Below the pieces are notes generated by a model, which ran no database searches, had not been told where the DNA came from, and saw nothing but the letters and a program-made list of their open reading frames with translations. Shown here piece by piece: positions 1-10,204 of a stretch of 64,000 bases of DNA (position 1 is its first letter; the number at the start of each line of letters is the position of its first letter). Source of the DNA: Amycolatopsis sp. WAC 01376 (GTDB lineage: Bacteria; Actinomycetota; Actinomycetes; Mycobacteriales; Pseudonocardiaceae). The translations under genes and the position numbers were made by a program. The stretch covers positions 620,001 to 684,000 of the forward strand of contig NZ_QHKL01000006.1 of NCBI RefSeq assembly GCF_003947415.1, read 5' to 3'.

Positions 1-77
1 ACCGCGGCGAGCACGAGGAAGACGATGCCTGGCACGCCCAAGACGTTCTTCGCGAGCGACGTGTCGTCTCGGCTCAT
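1..77 (-). CDS. APC-family amino acid permease, 5' end only
   Basis: Only the first 25 codons lie in the window; the gene continues past base 1. The reading begins MSRDDTSLAKNVLGVPGIVF and runs straight into a hydrophobic first membrane helix, which is the usual N-terminus of actinobacterial APC-superfamily amino-acid permeases (a short charged tail, then LA(K/R)NVLGVPGIVFLVLAA). A GAGGAG Shine-Dalgarno lies 6 bases before the ATG at 77. It is transcribed divergently from the AraC gene at 431. Substrate cannot be judged from this fragment. Confidence 0.65.
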   Translation of the reverse strand, partial: MSRDDTSLAKNVLGVPGIVFLVLAA

Positions 78-430
78 TCGCTGCTCCTCATCTCCGCTGG
101 ACGGCCAGTATGGGAGCGGCCTGCCCCGCCCCCTTTGTCTCTGTGCGCGTATCGCTTGCCCGTCAGCGCTGGGTGACGACGGGAGGTGCCGAGTCCGCGA
201 GGATTGACCGGAATCGACGCGTTTAGAGTTCTCGCGAATGGTTACGCCGGTGCGCATTTGTGGATCTTCTGGGCTATTCGAACGTATTTACCCCTTGAAT
301 CACGTCACCCGATCGATTCCGGGTATACGGGAGGCGGGCCGCACGTGAACCGATGGCCCGGTGTTCCGGTAAATGGGGGTGCCGCACGGCAAGTGCCCCG
401 TTCGTCGCTGTCCGAAAAGGGGGCACTCGA
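78..430. other. intergenic region between divergent permease and AraC regulator
   Basis: About 350 bases without a convincing gene. The stretch 220-340 is clearly more AT-rich than its surroundings and should hold promoters for one or both divergent genes. I could not assign a confident -35/-10 pair. Bases 414-421 carry AAAGGGGG, the ribosome binding site used to choose the GTG start at 431. Confidence 0.5.
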
Positions 431-1420
431 GTGCACAGGCCGCTCGGAAACTACACGCTGCTGGTTTCGGAAGACCCCGGCGAGATGGGGAACGAGCTCG
501 CCGGTCTTCTCGGGGAATGCCGGTTCCGGCCGCTTTCCGCGCCGGAAGGTTCGACGGGCCGCGTGCACGCCCGCCAGACGAAGAACTTCACCGTCGCCTA
601 CCTCGAGTATCCGGTCGCGGCCGGGCTGTGGGTCGAATGTCCTCGCCGCCGGTTCCTGATTTCGATCCCGGTGACCGGCAGTGCCGCCGTCATCGGCGGC
701 AAACGAGGACTGCACATCCGGGAACGGCGGGGTCACGTGGTCAATCCCGGCGCGGCGATGGAGGCGCGCTGGACGCGGAAGTTCGCCCAGTTGATGGTCG
801 TCATCGATCGCGGAGTGCTGGAAACGCGGCTGAGTTCGATGCTCGGACGTGCTCTGCCGCAACCGCTGCGCTTCGAGGAGGTGCTCAACCTCGCTCGTCA
901 GCCCGCGAAGGGCTGGTACGACGCTTTGGGTGCTTACCTCGGGTCATTGGACGACACGGACAGTGCCCTGGAAATCGACGCCGTCGCGGATTCCGTCGAA
1001 CAAGGATTGATGACAACGTTTTTGGCATCGCAACGGCACAACTATTGGGATGTCGTGACCGGTGATGCGAAACTCGTATCGTCGCGTACCATTCGCGAGG
1101 CCATCAGGTTGATCGACGCGCAGCCGCATCGGAACCATTCGGTGCCGAGTCTCGCCCGTGAACTGGGGGTGAGCGTCCGTGCACTGGAGAAGGGCTTCAA
1201 ACGGCATCTGGCGACCACTCCCAACGCCTATCTCCGCGATGTCCGGTTGCGGCGCGCCCACGCCGATCTGTCGGCGGGCGAACCCGACGTGGTCACCGTG
1301 GCGCAAGTGGCTCAGCGGCACGGGTTCTTCCATTTCGGCCGATTCGCGGCCACCTATCGCGACCGGTTCGGCGAGGCCCCTTCCCATACGCTGCGCCGCC
1401 TTATCGGCCCTTTTCGCTGA
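431..1420 (+). CDS. AraC-family transcriptional regulator
   Basis: A 329-residue regulator. The N-terminal ~200 residues resemble the AraC-binding-like sensor domain of AndR/FeaR-type activators. The C-terminal ~100 residues are a double helix-turn-helix: the first helices contain VPSLARELGVSVRALEKGFK and the second contains VTVAQVAQRHGFFHFGRFAA followed by YRDRFGEAPS, the AraC signature. The GTG at 431 is preferred over upstream in-frame codons because AAAGGGGG sits 7-9 bases before it. It lies 47 bp upstream of an EamA exporter on the same strand and just before the biosynthetic cluster, so it could regulate either. No ligand can be inferred. Confidence 0.85.
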   Translation: MHRPLGNYTLLVSEDPGEMGNELAGLLGECRFRPLSAPEGSTGRVHARQTKNFTVAYLEYPVAAGLWVECPRRRFLISIPVTGSAAVIGGKRGLHIRERRGHVVNPGAAMEARWTRKFAQLMVVIDRGVLETRLSSMLGRALPQPLRFEEVLNLARQPAKGWYDALGAYLGSLDDTDSALEIDAVADSVEQGLMTTFLASQRHNYWDVVTGDAKLVSSRTIREAIRLIDAQPHRNHSVPSLARELGVSVRALEKGFKRHLATTPNAYLRDVRLRRAHADLSAGEPDVVTVAQVAQRHGFFHFGRFAATYRDRFGEAPSHTLRRLIGPFR

Positions 1421-1467
1421 TGCCGGAGAAGTTGCGGGGCCGGTGATCGTGCACTAGGCAGGAAAGC

Positions 1468-2295
1468 ATGGGTGAGACACTCGCGTTGTTCTCCGCCCTG
1501 TGCTTCGGGCTCGCCGACTTCTCCGCGGGCCTCCTTTCGCGGCACGCCAAACCCGAACTCGTCGCGTTGATCGGCCAGGCCGGCGGCCTGATCGCGACGG
1601 CGGCCGCCGCCTTCTTCGTCTCGGCCCCCTCCATCGGTGCCGCGAATCTGGCATGGGGCGGGCTTTCCGGGCTCGGAACCGGGGTCGGAGTGCTCTTTCT
1701 CTACCGGGGCATGAGCCGCGGCCGGATGAGCGTGGTCGTGCCGCTCAGCGTCGTCGGCGGGGTCGCGGTTCCGGTGCTCGCGGGGGTCGCCATCCTGAAC
1801 GACCGTCCGGACCCGCTCGCCTGGTGCGGAATCGCCGTCGCCTTCCCGGCGCTGTGGCTCATCGCGCGCGGCGGGAATGACGGTGACGGCAACGCCGCGC
1901 ACGGCGCCGTCGACGGACTGATCGCCGGCGCCGGATTCGCGCTGCAGAACATCGGGCTCGGACAGGTCGATCCGTCGGCGGGCCTGTGGCCGATCGTGGC
2001 CAGCCGCGTGATCTCCACCCTCGCCCTGCTCCCCATGACCCGATCGGGACCGCCCGGCCTGCGCCCGAAGCTGGTGCTACCGGCCGTGTTCACCGGCGTG
2101 CTGGGGGCGACGGCGATCGTGTTGTACACCTTGGCGACGCAGCGTCAGTTGCTCGCCATCGCGGTGGTGCTGTCCTCGTTGTACCCCGCCATCCCGGTGC
2201 TGCTCGGCATCGCCGTCCTCAAGGAACGTCTCGCCCGGCCACAGGTCGTCGGCCTCTTCGGCGCGGCCGCCGCCGTCGTCCTTCTTGCGGGTTAG
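1468..2295 (+). CDS. EamA/DMT-family transporter
   Basis: A 275-residue integral membrane protein with about ten hydrophobic segments arranged as two EamA repeats. It starts MGETLALFSALCFGLADFSA and ends with a helix near VVGLFGAAAAVVLLAG. EamA proteins export amino acids, nucleosides or small metabolites by proton exchange across the cytoplasmic membrane. AGGAAAG precedes the ATG. It sits between the AraC regulator and the 2.5-10.1 kb biosynthetic cluster, so a role as product exporter is possible but rests only on position. Confidence 0.82.
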   Translation: MGETLALFSALCFGLADFSAGLLSRHAKPELVALIGQAGGLIATAAAAFFVSAPSIGAANLAWGGLSGLGTGVGVLFLYRGMSRGRMSVVVPLSVVGGVAVPVLAGVAILNDRPDPLAWCGIAVAFPALWLIARGGNDGDGNAAHGAVDGLIAGAGFALQNIGLGQVDPSAGLWPIVASRVISTLALLPMTRSGPPGLRPKLVLPAVFTGVLGATAIVLYTLATQRQLLAIAVVLSSLYPAIPVLLGIAVLKERLARPQVVGLFGAAAAVVLLAG

Positions 2296-2378
2296 GCCCG
2301 CCGGGAACGCGACACCGAAGGTCCCCCGCTCCCTTTCCACGGCTCAGCACGCCCCGGCGTTACTTACAGGACACGGCC
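2296..2378. repeat. dispersed repeat, copy A (83 bp)
   Basis: This segment begins at the stop codon of the EamA gene. By eye about 80% of its bases match 37548-37629, including an identical first block of 21 bases and a shared pyrimidine-rich core (AAGGTCCCCCGCTCCCTTT) followed by TCAGCACG and AGGACAC. Both copies are intergenic and on the same strand. The rest of the gap to 2556 shows no gene, and the promoter of the downstream cluster should lie there. Confidence 0.6.
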
Positions 2379-2556
2379 TTGCCGGGTACGGATGATGGAC
2401 AGGACCGTGCGCCGAAGTGATCGCCACGGCTTCTCCCGCCTCATACGGTGAAACCACCAGCGAACGACGGCGTCACCCACCGGTACCCCGTTCTTCCCAT
2501 CCCCACCGGATCCGCGGCGTGGCGCCCCCGGCAACACCGACCGAAAGGCCAGGCGT

Positions 2557-3735
2557 ATGCCCCAGGAGCGCGAAACACGATCCCGAAGAGGAGGCGCCGC
2601 GGCCGTGCTGGCCGCCGGCCCTCGAGTGCCGGCCTGCGACGTCCCGGCGTGGCTGACCGGCTTGCTCGTCGACTGTCCGGGTCACGACGCGGTCAGCGCG
2701 TCGGCAGAGTGGGCCCGGATGGGTGAGTACTGGATCCACCATTGGTGCGCCATCACGGGTTCCCCCGCCCCCGGTATGGACGAGGCGCTCCACGACTTCA
2801 TCGAAACCATGCGCGGGGAAGGTGATCTCTCCGAAGTCCAGATGGCGCAGGTGTGTCACGCGGTCGATCCCGGCCGCGGCCGCACGGGCGCGGACGGTGT
2901 CGGCTCGGCGATCGAACGGTTCCTTTGGCGGATCCGGCCCTGGATCCCGCTGTGGGTGTCGTTCGCGGACTGGGTCGTCCGATGGTGCGTGCACCGTCAT
3001 CGCCGTCACGTCCTCTTCCTCGCGCGCGACATGCTGACCACCTACCTCACGGCGCGACGGCTCGAACCGTCCGCCGGGCTGGACATCCGGCTCGCCCATG
3101 CGTCCCGCGCCGACCACGGCACGCTCGAAGACGTGCTGGGGCTGCGGGACGGCGAGCGGTTCGAGCCCGAAAGCGTCGCCTTGGTCGATTCCGGGTGCTA
3201 CGGCACCGTCATGTCCAGGCTGGCCGGGCAAGTGGACGCCGAGACCCGTGCCGAGGAAGAAGCCGCCTGCCTGTTCTATTTCAGCCGCAACCCCAAGATC
3301 TTCGGCTATCTCAACTATCTGCTCAGCCCCAGCATCCTCGAACTGGACATCGCGGGCACCGACGTCGCCGACTTCGTCATCTACTCCGGGGACCTCCTCG
3401 AAGCCATGCCGAAGCCGTATCGCGTGGTCCGGACCGGAGCCGGGCTGGTCACCGAACCACAGGACCTGCTGACCTTCTGCCTCGGGATGGCCGTGCTGAA
3501 GGAGGTCGCCGACTTCGTCGACGCCGGGCCGCTGGCCTCGGTCCCGCAGGCACAACGCCGGGCGCTGGATCTGTACAACGCGTACTCCCACGCCCCCGGG
3601 AACCGGCTGCACGCCGATTCGCTGTTGTTCCACACTCCCGCGCCGCAGCAGATGCCCGCCCACTACGGATTCGAAGCACTCGACTTCCAGAGTTTCCCGC
3701 CACAGAACGAGATCTTCGGATCCGCGCCCGGCTGA
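2557..3735 (+). CDS. HAD-like protein, first gene of biosynthetic cluster
   Basis: A 392-residue soluble protein not recognised with certainty. The block HVLFLARDMLTTYLTARRL (residues ~149-167) and the later block VALVDSGCYGTVMSRLAG (~206-223) resemble the (F/L)ARDG and VD-G-GT patches of HAD-like proteins found in polysaccharide and natural-product loci. In those proteins the first Asp is the nucleophile region. The ATG at 2557 follows GACCGAAAGG. It is the first of seven same-strand genes with tiny gaps or overlaps, so it very likely acts in the same pathway as the adenylation/carrier protein. A phosphatase-type or structural role is only a guess. Confidence 0.55.
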   Translation: MPQERETRSRRGGAAAVLAAGPRVPACDVPAWLTGLLVDCPGHDAVSASAEWARMGEYWIHHWCAITGSPAPGMDEALHDFIETMRGEGDLSEVQMAQVCHAVDPGRGRTGADGVGSAIERFLWRIRPWIPLWVSFADWVVRWCVHRHRRHVLFLARDMLTTYLTARRLEPSAGLDIRLAHASRADHGTLEDVLGLRDGERFEPESVALVDSGCYGTVMSRLAGQVDAETRAEEEAACLFYFSRNPKIFGYLNYLLSPSILELDIAGTDVADFVIYSGDLLEAMPKPYRVVRTGAGLVTEPQDLLTFCLGMAVLKEVADFVDAGPLASVPQAQRRALDLYNAYSHAPGNRLHADSLLFHTPAPQQMPAHYGFEALDFQSFPPQNEIFGSAPG

Positions 3736-3755
3736 GGAAGAAAGGAACGATCACG

Positions 3756-4589
3756 ATGACCGACGCCATGACCTTCGTCGAGGGCTGCCGTGACGACGAC
3801 GGGCTGCTCGTCGAGACCGACGAGAACGCCCCCAGCCTCGAAGCCACCCGGTTCGGCGCGGAGATCCGCGCCATGCGGGGACACGGCCTGACCCGGCAGG
3901 AGCTGGAATTCGCCTCCGCGGCGAGGACCGGCGGTGCCTACGCCATGTTCCGCGGTGGCGGGCCTTCCCTCGGCGCGACGTACTACGCCTTGCGGCTGTA
4001 TCAGCTCGCCGGGGTCACCGTGCCCGATTCGGCCGCGGTGGTCCGCTGGGTGGGCGAGGCGCTCTGCTCGGGGGACGAGACCGTCGTGGACATGGACGAC
4101 CTGTTCTACGGGGTGCGATGCCTGATCATCCTCGATGCCCGGCCGGAACCGTCCGCGGCCGTTGCGATCCGCAGGTTCCTCAGTGCTTGCACCAAGGACG
4201 ATCGAGGGTGCTCGCTCTTGCCCGATCGCCCGTCCGACATCGAGCGGACCTACTGCTCGGTGGCGATCCGGCAGTGGCTCGGCACCGGACGCGACCACGC
4301 CGACGCGCGGGCGAGTGGTCCGTTCGTCGTCTCGTGCGACGACGGTTCCGGGCACATCCGGATGCGGCCGTCCGAAGCGGAATGGTCGCTCGCGAGCGCC
4401 TACTGGGGTGCGCGAACCGTGCAGTTGCTGAATCTGGCCTGGCCGTGGGCCGAGTTGGACGCCACCGTCCGGCGGTGCGCGCAACCGGACGGCGGGTTCG
4501 GCAAGAATCCCGGTTCGACACTGTGGGAGACCTACTGCGCGCTGCGGGTGATGGACATCGCGGCCTCCCGTCAGGAGCTGACGGTATGA
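3756..4589 (+). CDS. prenyltransferase/terpene-cyclase-like alpha-alpha toroid protein
   Basis: A 277-residue protein built of about five toroid repeats of the squalene-cyclase/prenyltransferase-beta type: LGATYYALRLYQLAG, DDLFYGVRCLIILDA, DIERTYCSVAIRQWLG, LASAYWGARTVQLLNLA and STLWETYCALRVMDI. The last is preceded by DGGFG, a QW-like motif. The tetrad DMDD (residues ~112-115) matches the class II cyclase DxDD pattern, but the same Asp position is common in ordinary toroid repeats. Full class II cyclases are much longer (two barrels), so true cyclase activity is doubtful. GAGGAAGAAAGG precedes the ATG, and the stop overlaps the next start (ATGA). Role in the cluster unknown. Confidence 0.65.
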   Translation: MTDAMTFVEGCRDDDGLLVETDENAPSLEATRFGAEIRAMRGHGLTRQELEFASAARTGGAYAMFRGGGPSLGATYYALRLYQLAGVTVPDSAAVVRWVGEALCSGDETVVDMDDLFYGVRCLIILDARPEPSAAVAIRRFLSACTKDDRGCSLLPDRPSDIERTYCSVAIRQWLGTGRDHADARASGPFVVSCDDGSGHIRMRPSEAEWSLASAYWGARTVQLLNLAWPWAELDATVRRCAQPDGGFGKNPGSTLWETYCALRVMDIAASRQELTV

Positions 4590-5380
4590 CCGCCGGTCTT
4601 CGCGAGAGCGCCGCCACCGCCGGCAGGCTCGGGTTCGGCGTCTATCTCGTCCCGGGTTTCCCGGACTGGGACACCAGTCTCGCCGCCGTCCGTGCCGCCG
4701 TCGCCGGGGGAGTGGACTTCGTCGAATTCCCGATCCTGCTCGCCACAAGCTTCTCCGCCAGCACCGGCGGGGTCGTCGCCGATGCGCTGGCGAAGGCGGG
4801 AACGGGCGATCTCGACCCGCGCTCTCCACGGCTTCACGATTGGCTGGCCGAGGCGCCGGTCCGGGTCGGTGTCGTCTACCGGTCGGCCTGGCCGTCCGTG
4901 GACGAGTGGCGTGCCGGTGACGAGATCCTGTCGGGCTGCGCGGGCCTGCTCTGCGAGCACGACATCCGGCCGTTCCCCGAACACGCGGTACGGGCGCGCC
5001 GCCGGGGCATCGCCCTGGTGCCGCCGCTGCGGGTGTCCGCGGACCCTGTGACCGTCGAGGAGCGGGACATGCTCGAAAGCGGCGACGGGTTCGTGTATCT
5101 CGCGCTCAGCTCGGAGACCGGACGGGCGGGCACCGTCGACAGTGGACTCGGCCGCAGGATCGACGACATCCGCGCGGTTCGCCCGGATTTGCCCGTCTAC
5201 ACGGCCTTCGGCATCCGGGCCCCCGGTGACGTCGCCGCCGTCGCCCGGCAAGGCGCCGACGGGTTCATCGTCGGCAGCCACGCGCTCACCGTCCTCCGCG
5301 ACAGCGGGCCGTCGGGATTCGAACGCTGGTTCGCGGAGATGGCCGCCGCGCGGTCACAGCCCGCGCGCGTACGGACTTGA
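4586..5380 (+). CDS. TrpA-like (tryptophan synthase alpha / IGP lyase-like) TIM barrel
   Basis: A 264-residue protein with the TrpA fold pattern: a VPGFPDWDTSLAAVRAAVAG start (compare TrpA TAGDP....), GVDFVEFPILLA around the first catalytic Glu (E47), GFVYLALSSETGRAGT around loop 6, and VYTAFGIRAPGDVAA...GADGFIVGS at the phosphate-binding end. TrpA cleaves indole-3-glycerol phosphate to indole. The second catalytic acid (Asp60 in E. coli, in FSDPLADG) is missing: the aligned stretch reads LLATSFSAST. No trpB is nearby. It therefore looks like a repurposed TrpA homologue in secondary metabolism, and its reaction is not predictable. It overlaps the preceding gene by 4 bp. Confidence 0.75.
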   Translation: MTAGLRESAATAGRLGFGVYLVPGFPDWDTSLAAVRAAVAGGVDFVEFPILLATSFSASTGGVVADALAKAGTGDLDPRSPRLHDWLAEAPVRVGVVYRSAWPSVDEWRAGDEILSGCAGLLCEHDIRPFPEHAVRARRRGIALVPPLRVSADPVTVEERDMLESGDGFVYLALSSETGRAGTVDSGLGRRIDDIRAVRPDLPVYTAFGIRAPGDVAAVARQGADGFIVGSHALTVLRDSGPSGFERWFAEMAAARSQPARVRT

Positions 5381-5389
5381 GGAGACTCG

Positions 5390-6570
5390 ATGTTCACACC
5401 ACCCTTCACTTTCACTCCCGAGCAGGAGCGGTTGCGGCAGGACGTGCGCGAACTCCTGCGGGTGCGGTGCCGCGAAGACCTCGTCCGCGCCCGGCGCGCC
5501 CGGCCATGGCGACATCCGGACCTGACCTACCGCAGGCTGGGGGAGCGAGGCTGGCTCGCGCCGGACTGGCCGGCCGAGTACGGCGGCCTCGGACTGTCCC
5601 TTGTGGAGTCCGCGATCGTGGCGGAGGAGATGGCGTTGGCCGGGGTGCCGGACAGTGCGCGGGTCAACACCGTGGACAACGCCGGATCGACCCTGCTCGT
5701 GGCGGGCACCGACGAGCAGAAGGCCCGGTTCCTCCCGGCGATGGCCGCCGCGGAACGGCTTTTCGTCGTCCTCTACAGCGAACCGGACGCGGGCTCGGAC
5801 CTGGGTGGTCTCGCCACGCACGCGGAACGCGAAGGAGACGGATGGCGCTTGTCGGGCGAGAAGATCTGGAACGTCGGCGCGAACAAGGCGGAGTACGGAA
5901 TCTGCCTGGCCCGCACCGGCGAGGGCAAGAGCAAGTACGCCGGGCTCAGCATCTTCCTGGTGCCGCTGCACGTCGATGGCGTGCGGATCGGCGAGATCCC
6001 GGGCTTCAACCCGGAGGCGTTCGACCACATCGTCTTCGACGACGTCCGGTTGCCCGCGGACGCCCTCGTCGGTACCGAGGGCGAGGCCTGGCAGCTGGTG
6101 AACGAGGTACTGGCGGTGGAACGGACCGGCGTCTACTTCTACGGGCACGCCCAGCGGTGGTTCGATCTGCTCACCCGGTTCGAACTGCCCGCGCGTGCCG
6201 TCTCCGACGTGCGGGGGTTGCAGGCCGATCTGCCCGCCGCGCGGTTGCTGACCTGGCACGCCGTCGATCTGCTGTCCCGTGGTGAGGACGCCGCCGCGGC
6301 CGCCGCCGGGGCGAAATGGTGGACCAGCGAGCTCACCAGCCGGGTCGCCGCCCTCGTCTGGTCGGTCCGGGAGGCGTTCACCGGACGCGAACAGGTCGCG
6401 GCCCGCCGTCCCGCCGCCGCCGACCGGGTGGACGGCCTGCCGACGGATGACGTCGAGCTCACCACCGCCCTGAGCGAGGCGCCCGGGCTCACGGTCGCGG
6501 GCGGGACCTCGGAGATGATGCTGGCCACCGTTTCGGCCGCGCTCTTCGACGAAGCGCGGGAGGTGGCTTG

Positions 6571-6571
<1 letters not shown>
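5390..6571 (+). CDS. acyl-CoA dehydrogenase family protein
   Basis: A 393-residue flavin-dependent acyl-CoA (or acyl-carrier-protein) dehydrogenase of normal length. The N-terminal helical domain has GWLAPDWPAEYGGLGLS. The middle beta domain carries YSEPDAGSDLGGLAT and GWRLSGEKIWNVGAN, which contact FAD and substrate. The C-terminal helix ends TVAGGTSEMMLATVSAALF, the standard flavin-side motif. GAGGAGACTCG precedes the ATG. The stop overlaps the start of the next gene, which itself begins with a half-length dehydrogenase. The pair recalls the hetero-oligomeric alpha2beta2 acyl-CoA dehydrogenases of actinobacteria (ChsE1/ChsE2 type). Substrate is probably the carrier-bound acyl group loaded by the next protein (inference). 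Confidence 0.88.
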
Positions 6572-9155
<2,584 letters not shown>

Positions 9156-9156
<1 letters not shown>

Positions 9157-9821
9157 TGACCAAGCTCTACTGTCTTCCGCACGCCGGCGGCACCCCGGCC
9201 GGCTACCGCACTTGGATCAAGGCGCTCGCACCGGAGATCGAGGTGGTCCCGATCCAGCATCCTCGGCCGTCCGAAGACGAGCCGCTGAGCCTGCAGGACG
9301 CGGCGAAGTCGGTCGTCGAGCAGTGTGCGGCCGATGAGGATTTCGCGTTCTTCGGGCACAGCCTCGGTGCCGTCATCGCCTTCGAAGCCGTGCGTGTGCT
9401 CTCCGGTTCGCCGCGGCGACTGTTCGTCTCCGGCAGCGCCGTGCCGCCGGTCGAAGCGTCGCGTGGCCGTGACCTGCGCGCACTCCCGGATCGCGAATTC
9501 CTGCGGGAGGTTTCCCGGCTCGGCGGGCTGCCGCCGGAGATCCACGCCGACGCCGAACTGCGGGAGGAGTTCCTGCCCGGCCTGCGTGCCGACTACACGC
9601 TCGCGGAGACCTACGAATACCAGGAGGGACCGCCGGTTCCTTGCCCCATCTCGGCGTTCCGCGGTCTCTCCGACGGCCACGTCGACAAGGACGGCCTGCG
9701 CCGATGGGACGAGTTCACCACCGCGGACGTGACCACTCGCGAAGTACCCGGCGACCACTTCCCGCTCCGGACGTCGGAGACCTTCCTGCACCGCGCGATC
9801 CGCAAGGATCTCGCCACCTGA
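9156..9821 (+). CDS. type II thioesterase
   Basis: A 221-residue alpha/beta hydrolase of the external thioesterase (TEII/GrsT) family. It starts with LYCLPHAGGTPAGYRTW, has nucleophile S69 in GHSLGAVIAFE, and His in the late motif PGDHFPL. Such enzymes clear misloaded or stalled acyl groups from carrier proteins, or release the product. The ATG overlaps the upstream stop (TGATG). An in-frame GTG three bases earlier is an alternative. Its place immediately after the adenylation-carrier protein supports a role on that carrier domain. Confidence 0.88.
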
Positions 9822-9832
9822 AAGGAGTGAAC

Positions 9833-10129
9833 GTGCACACCGTCGTCCTCGCCAACGCGACCGATGAAGCCTGCAAGACCGAAGCGGAGGAACTGGCCAG
9901 GTTCACCGAACTGACCGTACGGCTCGAGGAACAGGGCGTCCGGATCGTCACCGCGTGGAACCTGCTCGGCAAATACGACTACCTGATCGTCCTGGAGTTG
10001 CGCGACGACCCGCGTGCCGCCTTCGGGGCGATGTCGCTCATCGCCCAGTCGGGTTCGATGCGCACCGAAAGCATGGTGGCCATGCCGCTGAAGGAGTACT
10101 TCGACCTGGCGAAGTCCGTCGCCGCCTGA
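9833..10129 (+). CDS. GYD-domain protein
   Basis: A 98-residue single-domain protein with the GYD pattern (EEQGVRIVTAWNLLGKYDYLIV, residues ~32-53), a small ferredoxin-like alpha/beta fold of unproven function. The start is the GTG at 9833, 5 bases after AAAGGAG that ends at 9827; another GTG at 9827 falls inside this site. It is the last gene of the co-directional cluster, 11 bp after the thioesterase. GYD proteins are sometimes found beside secondary-metabolism genes. A binding or chaperone role here is speculation. Confidence 0.75.
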   Translation: MHTVVLANATDEACKTEAEELARFTELTVRLEEQGVRIVTAWNLLGKYDYLIVLELRDDPRAAFGAMSLIAQSGSMRTESMVAMPLKEYFDLAKSVAA

Positions 10130-10149
10130 GGCCCCGCGTCGAAGCCCGA

Positions 10150-10204
10150 TGTCCTGAAGGGGCCCTTTGAGACCTTCAACGTCTCAAAGGGCCCCTTCAG
10201 GACA
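10150..10204. terminator. 24-bp perfect palindrome between convergent genes
   Basis: Two perfect complementary arms (10150-10173 and 10181-10204) enclose a 7-base loop CTTCAAC. The element lies between the end of the biosynthetic cluster and the convergent APC permease, whose TGA stop (10197-10199) is inside the right arm. Position suggests a bidirectional terminator. There is no T-run, so it would act as an intrinsic terminator of the actinobacterial non-canonical kind or as an mRNA-end hairpin. The arm word GTCCTGAAGGGGCCCTTT is related to the other palindromes in the window. Confidence 0.7.

Noticed and set aside
3756..4589. Annotation as a true class II terpene cyclase
   Set aside because: Too short for a two-barrel cyclase, and DMDD is at a position also Asp in ordinary toroid repeats. 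Kept as cyclase-like only.
4586..5380. Annotation as housekeeping trpA
   Set aside because: No trpB or other trp genes nearby, and the second catalytic Asp is missing.
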